A stretch of DNA of 64,000 nt. It comes from Hyphomicrobiales bacterium (GTDB lineage Bacteria > Pseudomonadota > Alphaproteobacteria > Rhizobiales > Beijerinckiaceae). How positions within the stretch are numbered: position 1 is the first letter of the stretch; every line of letters starts with the position of its first letter. The notes beneath the pieces are model-generated. The model searched no databases. It was not told where the DNA came from and saw only the letters and a list, made by a program, of their open reading frames with translations. The DNA is taken from the NCBI GenBank assembly GCA_019075865.1, contig JAGXAN010000001.1, forward strand, positions 372,001 through 436,000, read 5' to 3'. Shown here piece by piece: positions 48,030 through 55,282 of this stretch. Both the position numbers and the translations under genes were made by a program.

Positions 48030-49214
48030 GTGAAATTCCTTGCTCTTGCAGCCGTCATTGCCGTTTTCGCGCTTCCGGTGCAGGCGCAGACCGCGCCGCT
48101 TGCGGTAAATGTGGGCGTATTGCGCCAACCCCATTCGCGCGACACCATTTCCTTGCTCGATGTGCCGCCCGCTGATGAGACCATCGCCGGAGCGACAATG
48201 GCCGCCGACGATGACAATACCACCGGCACGTTCCTCAACCAGAAATTCAGCCTGCAAGATGCCATCGTTCATTCCGGAGCCGAAGCGCTGGCGGCGCTTG
48301 CCCGGTTTCAGACGGCGGGCATCAAACTGGTGATCGCCGATCTGCCCGCCGCCGAATTATTGCAGGTCGCGCAGGCTGGCACGGCGTCGGGGATGCTGTT
48401 CTTCAACGCCGGTTCGGAGGCGGATAATCTGCGGATGCAAGATTGTCGCGCCAATATTTTTCACGTCGCGCCGAGCCGCGCCATGCTTACCGACGGCCTC
48501 GCCCAATATCTGGTGTGGAAACGATGGAACCGTTGGTTTTTGGTCAAGGGTTCGCACCCCACCGATGATTTGCTGGCGCAAGACTATCTGAATTCGGCCA
48601 AGAAATTCGGGGCCAAAATTGTCGAGCAGCGCGTTTTCAAGGATCTGGGCGGCGGTCGCCGTTCGGACTCCGGCTCGGTGCAGACGCAGCGCCAGATGGC
48701 GGTTTTCACCCAGAGCGCCCCGGCCTATGACGTGCTGGTGGCGGCTGACGATAATAACGTGTTTGCCGGCTATCTCCCCTATGCCACCTGGGACCCGCGT
48801 CCGGTGGCCGGTTCTGCCGGGCTCAAGCCTGTGACGTGGGACATTGCCCATGAACAATGGGGTGCGGCCCAGATGCAGAACCGCTTTACCGCGACCTTCA
48901 AGCGGACGATGACCCAGCGTGACAACCAGGCTTGGACCGCCATGCGCATGATTGGCGAAGCGGCGACCGATGCAAGCAGCAATGATACCGCCAAGATACG
49001 CGCCGATATCCTGAGCCCGCATTTTTCTGTCGCCGATTACAAGGGCCAGCGGCTCACGGTGCGCGACTGGGACCAGCAATTGCGCCAGCCGGTGTTGCTC
49101 AGTGACGGGCGCATTGTCGTTTCGGTATCGCCTCAGGAGGGCTTTTTGCATCCCAATTCGGTGCTCGACACGCTGGGGATCGATAAGCCCGAAACCAAGT
49201 GCAAGCTGCAATGA
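48030..49214 (+). CDS. ABC substrate-binding protein of the PQQ-alcohol oxidation type
   Basis: Periplasmic protein of about 394 residues with a signal peptide (FLALAAVIAVFALPVQAQ). It is related to branched-chain amino acid receptors and matches the family found beside PQQ-dependent alcohol dehydrogenases (TIGR03863 type); VSVSPQEGFLHPNSVLDTLG is the conserved end. GTG at 48030 is chosen because CAGGAG is 5 bases ahead. Its stop overlaps the ATG of the ATPase gene (ATGA), so the three ABC genes form one operon. The ligand is unknown; in Pseudomonas related genes are needed for growth on volatile alcohols. Confidence 0.8.
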   Translation: MKFLALAAVIAVFALPVQAQTAPLAVNVGVLRQPHSRDTISLLDVPPADETIAGATMAADDDNTTGTFLNQKFSLQDAIVHSGAEALAALARFQTAGIKLVIADLPAAELLQVAQAGTASGMLFFNAGSEADNLRMQDCRANIFHVAPSRAMLTDGLAQYLVWKRWNRWFLVKGSHPTDDLLAQDYLNSAKKFGAKIVEQRVFKDLGGGRRSDSGSVQTQRQMAVFTQSAPAYDVLVAADDNNVFAGYLPYATWDPRPVAGSAGLKPVTWDIAHEQWGAAQMQNRFTATFKRTMTQRDNQAWTAMRMIGEAATDASSNDTAKIRADILSPHFSVADYKGQRLTVRDWDQQLRQPVLLSDGRIVVSVSPQEGFLHPNSVLDTLGIDKPETKCKLQ

Positions 49215-49981
49215 ATGAAACCATCGCCCTTGATGTGGCCGGGGTCAGCCATTCCTACGGCAGCCGCAAGGCGCTGGATGATGTCTCGTTTCAGGTAGAA
49301 CAGGGCCAGTTCTGCGTGCTGTTGGGGCCAAACGGTGCCGGCAAAAGCACCCTTCTTTCGCTGGTGACCCGGCTTTTCGCCATGCGTCATGGCTCGATCT
49401 CGATTTTCGGACACGATGTCTCGCGCCAGTCGGGCGAAGCATTGCGGCGGATGGGAGTCGTTTTTCAAGCCCGCACCCTCGATCTTGATTTGACGGTCGC
49501 GCAAAACCTGATTTATCACGCCGCGCTGCATGGTATTGGCCGGGCCCAAACCAGGACGCTTGCCGCTTCGGTTCTGGCGCGGGTGGGCATGGCGGATCGG
49601 GCGTCGGACAAGGCGCGCGACCTTTCCGGGGGCCAGATGCGCCGGGTGGAAATTGCCCGCGCCCTGCTGCACGCTCCGCGGCTGCTGCTGCTCGATGAGC
49701 CAACCGTCGGCCTCGATATGCAGGCGCGCACCGATATTCTGGCTTATGTGCGCCGTCTGGTGCAGGATGATCAGATCGGAGTTTTGTGGACGACGCATTT
49801 GCTGGACGAAATCAACAATGATGACCGCGTGATCGTCATGCACAAAGGCAAGGTGCTGGATCAAGGCTTGGCGCGCGACACCATCATTCGCCATGGTGCC
49901 CGTGACATCAAGGACGCTTTTGCCAAAATGACCGGCTCCGAGCCTTTGGGCCTTGGTGCAGCCATCGAGAATGTGTTATGA
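49211..49981 (+). CDS. ABC transporter ATP-binding protein
   Basis: ATPase of 256 residues. Walker A is LLGPNGAGKSTLLSL, the Q-loop is in VVFQARTLDLDLTV, the signature is LSGGQMRRVEIARALL, and Walker B is LLLLDEPTVGLDM with the H-loop in LWTTHLLDE. It belongs to the PQQ-dependent catabolism group (TIGR03864 type). The ATG at 49211 overlaps the upstream stop and its own stop overlaps the permease start by 4 bp, so translation is coupled in the whole operon. Energises the permease at the inner membrane. Confidence 0.88.
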   Translation: MNETIALDVAGVSHSYGSRKALDDVSFQVEQGQFCVLLGPNGAGKSTLLSLVTRLFAMRHGSISIFGHDVSRQSGEALRRMGVVFQARTLDLDLTVAQNLIYHAALHGIGRAQTRTLAASVLARVGMADRASDKARDLSGGQMRRVEIARALLHAPRLLLLDEPTVGLDMQARTDILAYVRRLVQDDQIGVLWTTHLLDEINNDDRVIVMHKGKVLDQGLARDTIIRHGARDIKDAFAKMTGSEPLGLGAAIENVL

Positions 49982-50841
49982 GCGCCGCGTCACCGCCCGC
50001 AATATCCCCGCCCGAGAGCATCGATTTCGCGCCCGGCTTCACCTTCCGCCATTATGCGGTATGTATGCGCGGCATTGTCTGGCGTGAGGCGCTGCGCTTT
50101 GTGCATCAGCGCGAGCGCTTTGTCTCGGCGCTGGTGCGCCCGCTGGTATGGCTGCTGATCTTTGCCGCCGGCTTCCGCTCGGTGCTGGGGGTATCCATCA
50201 TCCCACCCTATCAGACCTACGTGCTGTATGAGGTCTATATCACGCCGGGATTGATGGCGATGATCCAGTTGTTCAACGGTATGCAATCCTCGCTGTCGAT
50301 GATTTACGACCGTGAAATGGGCAATATGCGCACGCTGCTGGTTAGCCCCCTACCGCGCTGGTTTCTGCTGACATCTAAATTGCTGGCCGGCACCCTGGTT
50401 TCGGTCATGCAAGTTTACGCATATCTCGCCGTCGCCTGGTTTTGGGACGTGCAGCCCGATTCCAATTGGGGTTATGTCGCGATATTGCCAGCTCTGCTGC
50501 TTTCTGGATTCATGCTGGGCGCCCTGGGCATGTTCATCTCCTCCGCGATCAAACAACTGGAAAATTTCGCAGGCGTAATGAATTTCGTCATTTTCCCTAT
50601 GTTCTTTGCATCTTCAGCGCTTTACCCGCTATGGAAGGTGCGGGAGGGCAGCCCGTGGCTTGCCGATTATTGCAACATCAACCCTTTTACCCATGCCGTG
50701 GAACTCATTCGCTTTGCCTTTTATCTACAGGTCAACTGGGTTTCGCTTGCGGTGGTGCTCGGCTGTGCCATCGTCTTCCTCACCGGCGCGATATATGCTT
50801 ATGACCCCGCCAAGGGCATGCTGGCGCGCAAAGGCGGCTAG
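49978..50841 (+). CDS. ABC-2 type permease
   Basis: Membrane subunit of 287 residues with six hydrophobic segments in the ABC-2 exporter arrangement; YDREMGNMRTLLVSPLPRWFL is the usual ABC-2 loop. It belongs to the PedC-like group linked to PQQ-dependent alcohol use. Together with the ATPase and the receptor-like protein it forms one transporter. Exporter-type membrane domains next to a receptor that looks like an importer protein are an odd but known feature of this family. Substrate unknown. Confidence 0.85.
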   Translation: MSAASPPAISPPESIDFAPGFTFRHYAVCMRGIVWREALRFVHQRERFVSALVRPLVWLLIFAAGFRSVLGVSIIPPYQTYVLYEVYITPGLMAMIQLFNGMQSSLSMIYDREMGNMRTLLVSPLPRWFLLTSKLLAGTLVSVMQVYAYLAVAWFWDVQPDSNWGYVAILPALLLSGFMLGALGMFISSAIKQLENFAGVMNFVIFPMFFASSALYPLWKVREGSPWLADYCNINPFTHAVELIRFAFYLQVNWVSLAVVLGCAIVFLTGAIYAYDPAKGMLARKGG

Positions 50842-50903
50842 ACAGACCACATTATCCCGGCCCGCCCATCCAAGCCTTACCCTCTCGATTTGAAAATTCA
50901 CCC

Positions 50904-51677
50904 ATGCCCGTCCATCTATCCCTGCTTGCCTATGCCGCCCTCGCCGTTACCGCCTTTGTAGCCGGTTTCATTGATGCCATTGGCGGTGGCGGCGGCCTGC
51001 TCACGGTGCCGATGATGGCGCTGTTTGGCCTCGACCCGATCAATGTGCTCGCCACCAACAAGCTGCAATCCACTTTCGGTTCAGGCTCGGCGACGCTGGC
51101 CTATGCGCGGGCCGGGCACGTGGACTGGCGTGGCATGGCCCCTATGGCCATTGCCAGCGGCGTGGGTGCCATGGTGGGCGTTTATCTGCTGGGCCGCCTG
51201 CCCAAAGACCTGATCCTGCACGCGCTGCCGGTGGCACTGGTGCTGGTGGCGCTGTATTTTGCCTTCTCGCCGCGTGTCAAGGATATTGACGGCCATTCCC
51301 GAATCCCCCCTGCCGTATTTGGCTTCACGATTGTGCCCCTCATTGGCGCTTATGATGGCGTGTTTGGGCCCGGCACCGGCTCTTTCTTTATGATCGGCTT
51401 TGTCGCGCTTTGCGGCTTTGGGGTGATGCGGGCGACGGCACACACAAAATTTTGCAATTTTGCCTCAAATGTCAGCGCCTTGCTGGCGTGGATATGGGCG
51501 GGCAAGATTGTCTGGTCTGTGGGCCTCGTCATGGGCGCTGCGCAGGTGGCGGGATCGCGCCTTGGGGCGCATTTTGTGCTCAACAAGGGCACCAGCCTGG
51601 TGCGCCCGGTTCTCATTGTGATCTGTCTGCTGCTGGCGGCGCGCCTTGCCTGGCAACAGGGCATTTTTTCGTTTTGA
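50904..51677 (+). CDS. TSUP (TauE/SafE) family membrane permease
   Basis: Inner-membrane protein of 257 residues with about eight hydrophobic segments, YfcA-like. FVAGFIDAIGGGGGLLTVP begins the first repeat, with NKLQSTFGSGSATLAYAR; PLIGAYDGVFGPGTGSFF begins the second, with THTKFCNFASNVSAL. It moves an organic or sulfur anion of unknown kind. It follows the ABC operon by 62 bp on the same strand, so it may be in one transcript. It is closer to YfcA than the permease gene at 6.3 kb. Confidence 0.86.
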   Translation: MPVHLSLLAYAALAVTAFVAGFIDAIGGGGGLLTVPMMALFGLDPINVLATNKLQSTFGSGSATLAYARAGHVDWRGMAPMAIASGVGAMVGVYLLGRLPKDLILHALPVALVLVALYFAFSPRVKDIDGHSRIPPAVFGFTIVPLIGAYDGVFGPGTGSFFMIGFVALCGFGVMRATAHTKFCNFASNVSALLAWIWAGKIVWSVGLVMGAAQVAGSRLGAHFVLNKGTSLVRPVLIVICLLLAARLAWQQGIFSF

Positions 51678-51832
51678 CCGGGATTGGCATGAAAATATCT
51701 TGCGGATTTTCCTTCATGCCGTTGACGCCAGCCTGATTTCATGGTTCAAGCCAGAGCAGTTTCCGGCTTTCGACAAGGCCGGATGAGTTATTTATGGCGC
51801 GCAGCAGGCGTTGCCATTCTTTCGAGGTTTTA

Positions 51833-52099
51833 ATGGCAAATACATCATCGGCAAAAAAGGCCGTCCGTAAGATCGCGCATCGCACCGATGTCAACCGCGC
51901 CCGTCGCAGCCAGATGCGCACCTATGTTCGCAAGGTTGAGGAAGCGCTGGCATCTGGAGACGCCAATCTGGCCAAAGCCGCTATTGGTGAAGCTGAGCCA
52001 TTGGTGATGAAAGCGGCTCAAAAGGGCATTTTGCACAAGAATACCGCTGCCCGCAAAGTGGCCCGCCTCAGCAAGCGCGTTAAGGCACTCGCCAAGTAA
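51833..52099 (+). CDS. rpsT: Ribosomal protein S20
   Basis: Small-subunit protein that binds 16S rRNA and takes part in early assembly. The 88-residue protein starts [19 protein letters not shown], has a Lys/Arg-rich helical core ([19 protein letters not shown]) and ends [17 protein letters not shown]. The ATG at 51833 is preferred to an upstream in-frame ATG at 51794 by family alignment. Its last two codons (AAG TAA) begin a 14-bp tandem repeat that extends downstream. rpsT followed by dnaA is the usual order in Hyphomicrobiales. Confidence 0.96.
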   Translation: MANTSSAKKAVRKIAHRTDVNRARRSQMRTYVRKVEEALASGDANLAKAAIGEAEPLVMKAAQKGILHKNTAARKVARLSKRVKALAK

Positions 52100-52163
52100 G
52101 CTTGGCCAAGTAAGGCTGGCCAAGTAAGGCTGGCCAAGTAAGGCTGGTCAAGTAAGGCTGGCG
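52094..52163 (+). repeat. 14-bp tandem repeat, five copies, at the rpsT stop codon
   Basis: Unit AAGTAAGGCTGGCC. Copies start at 52094, 52108, 52122, 52136 and 52150; copies two and three are identical and the others differ at one or two bases. The first copy contains the final Lys codon and stop codon of rpsT, so each further copy repeats a TAA. Confidence 0.95.
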
Positions 52164-52228
52164 GTTTTGTCAGCCACGCCCTTGCCATCAGGCAAAAACT
52201 TCGGCCTCGGGCTGGAAATGATCGAATT

Positions 52229-52257
52229 CAAGCCTGGCGGTAGCCGGGCTTTTTCGT
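52229..52257 (+). terminator. rpsT terminator
   Basis: AAGCC-T-GGC pairs with GCC-G-GGCTT (52229-52250) around GGTA, followed by TTTTTCGTTTT. Located 130 bp past the rpsT stop, downstream of the tandem repeat. Confidence 0.8.
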
Positions 52258-52819
52258 TTTTGGGGCTCGCGTTGGCACGATGGAATCACAAGATAAAATC
52301 AGTGGCATTCGAGCCAGTTCCGCCATGCGGGCGTGTCCATAAAACTGTTGCATTTTTCCTTCATTGGAAAATTGTTTTCGGAGCCGTTTGAAGGTGAACA
52401 ACTAAACTTGTTTGGATTCATACACTTGCGAATAAAGCGAAATTTTCGTGATTTTTTCGGCTCTTGACTAGCGATTCTGGTGTGACTTTTTTGATAATTA
52501 CGCCTCCGTAATGACTTAATGATTACGGTAATGTGACTTTTTTTCCACTGAAAAAAACAAGCGTTTACGTGCGTCAATCGAAATAACCAATTTCTTGAAA
52601 ATTTATTATCGAACCGATTCGCAATGAACCCGTTTTGTTCTGTTGCGCGAGCCCGTCACCTTGTCTAGTTTCCACCCTAGAAGACGGGGCTGACGCGTTC
52701 CATGTGATGCCCGGTGTTTAGCCAGAATTGTAAACCGGCGTACTTGCAAACTTTAGTGGTTTGCTGGGGGGAAGACGTGCGCGAATTTTAATCGTGCAGC
52801 AAGGTTGGGGGAGCAGCCG

Positions 52820-52841
52820 TTTCGTGGAGAAATCCACGAAA
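52820..52841. other. Perfect 9-bp hairpin with GAAA tetraloop
   Basis: TTTCGTGGA (52820-52828) pairs fully with TCCACGAAA (52833-52841); the loop is GAAA, a GNRA-type RNA tetraloop when transcribed from the + strand. No T-run follows directly. Confidence 0.75.
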
Positions 52842-53051
52842 GCGTAACGTAACTCCATGTATTTTTTAAGATTTTGGTGATCGGAAATTTTTTGATTGGA
52901 ATTGGGTTTTCTGAACAGGATATCGCGGTAACGAAGCTTTCGGGGCACAAAATGAAAAACATAAAAAGGGCTTTCAAGGGCGAATTATTGGCCATTTTGA
53001 GAAAGCCCAAAGCCAGGCTGCGATAGTTCGTTTCGCTTTGGAAACGGTGTG

Positions 53052-53080
53052 GCCAAGATTTTGCATGGCAAAATTTTGGC
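53052..53080 (+). other. 13-bp hairpin in the dnaA leader
   Basis: GCCAAGATTTTGC (53052-53064) pairs with GCAAAATTTTGGC (53068-53080) with one G-U pair and a 3-base ATG loop. It ends 34 bases before the dnaA ATG. Confidence 0.75.
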
Positions 53081-53114
53081 GAATTTTGTAATTGATTATA
53101 GGACTTGAAAGATC

Positions 53115-54686
53115 ATGATCGCTGCCTTGAGCTCGCAATCGGGTATCCAGCAAAATTCGCAGCTGCAAATGGTGCCACAACCCAATAATGTGGGATATGA
53201 AGAATCATGGATGCGAATCTGCCGCAAGCTGCGCAGTGAACTCGGGGATGACGTTTTCAACTCGTGGTTCGCCCGCATTGAGTTGGTTGGCATTGAGGGC
53301 CAGACCGTGCAAGTCAGCGTCCCCACCAAGTTTTTGAAGAGCTGGCTGCAATCGCATTATAACGAGAAGCTCTTGGCCAATTTCTGTGCAGAATGGCCGC
53401 ATGTTTCGCAGGTCGTCATCGGTCTGCGCTCGGGCGTGCGCGCTCCGGCCCCGCGCGAGGCGGCGGCAAACCTGTTTACCCACCCATCAAGCCAGCGCAG
53501 CACCCCCAACCCGGCCAAGCCATCGGGTCATGAAGTGCACGCTTCGGACGCATCGCCCGCATCACCGGCCAAAGATGGCATGTTTCTCGACAAATCCGAG
53601 GATCACCGCGAGAGCCGCAGCCGCGCATCGGATAGCGAAAATCTTTCCGGTTCACCGCTCGACCGACGGTTGAATTTCACCACTTTTCTGGTGGGCCGCT
53701 CCAATCAACTGGCTTATGCCGCCGCCCAACAGGTGGCACAGGCCCAAAGCGGCGGCGCACCTTTATATAACCCACTCTACATTCACGCCTGTGTTGGCCT
53801 CGGCAAGACCCATGTTTTGCAAGCCATTGCCCATGCGGCGGGGGATGTCGGCCAGCGGGTGATTTACCTGACCGCTGAAAAATTCATGCACGGCTTTGTC
53901 GCGGCGCTGAAGGCGCAATCTTCCATCGCATTCAAGGAGCGGTTGCGCGCCATTGATGTCTTGATTATCGACGACGTGCAATTCCTGCAAGGCAAAGCCA
54001 TTCAGCTCGAATTCTGCCACACGATCAATGCCCTGATTGATGCGGGCAAGCAGGTTGTGGTGGCCGCAGACCGCCCGCCCGGTGATCTGGAAAGCCTGGA
54101 GGAGCGGGTCCGCTCGCGTCTGGCCGGGGGTCTCTGCGTCGAAATGGGCGCGCTCGACGAGGCGCTGCGCGTGAAGATTTTGAGCACGCGCATCGCAGCC
54201 GCGCGCGTTCACCAGCCCGGTTTCGAAGTGCCGGATCTGGTGGTCAGCTACATTGCCCGCACCATCCAGACCAATGGCCGGGATCTTGATGGCGCCGTCA
54301 ATCGCCTGTTGGCGCATTCAACGCTCAATCATTCGCCCTTGTGCATAGAGACGGCGGAAGCCGCGATCCGCGATTTGGTGCGCACCCGCGAACCCAAGCG
54401 GGTCAAGATCGAGGACATCCAGAAACTGGTGGCCAGCCATTTCAATGTCAGTCGCGCCGATATCCTGTCGTCGCGCCGCACCGCCCAGGTCGTCAAGCCG
54501 CGCCAGATCGCCATGTATCTGGCCAAGATGCTCACCTTGCGTTCGCTGCCGGAAATCGGCCGCCGTTTTGGTGGGCGCGATCACACGACTGTGCTGCATG
54601 CGGTGCGCAAAATCGAGAACCTTTCGGGGAGCGATCACCAGTTGAACGAAGAGCTGGAACTGCTCAAGCGAATGCTGATTGAATAA
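53115..54686 (+). CDS. dnaA: Chromosomal replication initiator DnaA
   Basis: AAA+ protein that opens the origin and regulates genes by binding DnaA boxes. Domain I ([21 protein letters not shown]) is followed by a long disordered linker (about 105-185). The AAA+ core has Walker A in [14 protein letters not shown] and Walker B in [13 protein letters not shown]. Box VII follows in [13 protein letters not shown]. Domain IV ends [19 protein letters not shown], the signature for DNA binding. At 523 residues it is complete. In Walker A the first Gly is Ala (ACVGLGKT rather than GGVGLGKT). Only a weak ribosome site stands before ATG 53115. cobP follows 35 bp downstream. Confidence 0.96.
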   Translation: MIAALSSQSGIQQNSQLQMVPQPNNVGYEESWMRICRKLRSELGDDVFNSWFARIELVGIEGQTVQVSVPTKFLKSWLQSHYNEKLLANFCAEWPHVSQVVIGLRSGVRAPAPREAAANLFTHPSSQRSTPNPAKPSGHEVHASDASPASPAKDGMFLDKSEDHRESRSRASDSENLSGSPLDRRLNFTTFLVGRSNQLAYAAAQQVAQAQSGGAPLYNPLYIHACVGLGKTHVLQAIAHAAGDVGQRVIYLTAEKFMHGFVAALKAQSSIAFKERLRAIDVLIIDDVQFLQGKAIQLEFCHTINALIDAGKQVVVAADRPPGDLESLEERVRSRLAGGLCVEMGALDEALRVKILSTRIAAARVHQPGFEVPDLVVSYIARTIQTNGRDLDGAVNRLLAHSTLNHSPLCIETAEAAIRDLVRTREPKRVKIEDIQKLVASHFNVSRADILSSRRTAQVVKPRQIAMYLAKMLTLRSLPEIGRRFGGRDHTTVLHAVRKIENLSGSDHQLNEELELLKRMLIE

Positions 54687-54721
54687 TCGGCTCTGACCAG
54701 CGTTGCTGAAAGCCCGACCCC

Positions 54722-55282
54722 ATGCCCATTCCGGCGTTGACAAGTTTACTGGTGATGGGCGGAGCCAAATCCGGCAAAACTGCCTTTGCCCAGCATTTGG
54801 CGGAAAGCGCGGGCCTGCAGCCCGTCTATATTGCGACCGCACAAGCCTTTGATGGTGAAATGACCACCCGTATCGCCCGGCACAAGGCGGCGCGCGGTTC
54901 GCAATGGTCGTTGCTGGAGGAGCCGCTGGAACTGGCGCAAATCATCACCGAGGCGGCGCATGAAGACCGGATCTTGCTGGTCGATTGTGCCACTTTGTGG
55001 CTGTCCAACTGGATGCTTGCTGGCCGGGATACTGATGCGGGCACGGACGTGCTTGCCCAAGCCCTGGCAAAGGTGCGGGGGCCGGTAATTATGGTGAGCA
55101 ATGAGGTTGGCCATGCCATCGTGCCAGACAATGCTCTGGCCCGTGCCTTTGTCGACGCACAAGGGCACCTCAATCAGGCTTTGGCGCGTGCCAGCGAGGG
55201 CGTCGTGCAAGTGGTGGCCGGCCTGCCATATTGGCTGAAGCCGGCCCCATCGGTGCAAATGCTATTCAGGTCGAGGGCTTGA
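54722..55282 (+). CDS. cobP: Adenosylcobinamide kinase/guanylyltransferase
   Basis: Bifunctional enzyme of cobalamin nucleotide-loop assembly: it phosphorylates adenosylcobinamide and then transfers GMP to it. The 186-residue protein has the P-loop VMGGAKSGKTAFAQHL, IARHKAARGSQW with the guanylylated His, and LLVDCATLWLSNW, VSNEVGHAIVPDN as further family blocks. No other cobalamin gene is near; it lies 35 bp after dnaA, perhaps read through from it. Its end overlaps the convergent GT-C gene by 17 bp. Confidence 0.93.
   Translation: MPIPALTSLLVMGGAKSGKTAFAQHLAESAGLQPVYIATAQAFDGEMTTRIARHKAARGSQWSLLEEPLELAQIITEAAHEDRILLVDCATLWLSNWMLAGRDTDAGTDVLAQALAKVRGPVIMVSNEVGHAIVPDNALARAFVDAQGHLNQALARASEGVVQVVAGLPYWLKPAPSVQMLFRSRA

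Larger units (their letters stand above)
52258..53114. other. AT-rich, gene-free dnaA upstream region with repeats and hairpins
   Basis: About 860 bp without a believable gene. Contents: TGTGACTTTTTT twice (52481 and 52532); between them the inverted repeat ATTACG-cctc-CGTAAT (52497-52512) and the palindrome ATTACGGTAAT (52522-52532). A 9-bp hairpin with GAAA loop is at 52820-52841. GGGCTTTC/GAAAGCCC (52968-52975, 53001-53008) and a 13-bp hairpin (52 bp before dnaA, 53052-53080) follow. GANTC sites occur at 52283, 52415, 52473 and 52616. TTTTCCACT at 52541 is one base off a DnaA box; no perfect box is seen. It may hold the dnaA promoter, its structured leader, or origin elements. Confidence 0.6.

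Noticed and set aside
52258-53114. A fully defined chromosomal origin (oriC) next to dnaA
   Set aside because: No perfect DnaA box and no CtrA full site (TTAA-N7-TTAA) is visible, and in many alphaproteobacteria oriC lies near hemE and not near dnaA. Kept only as a region with repeats.
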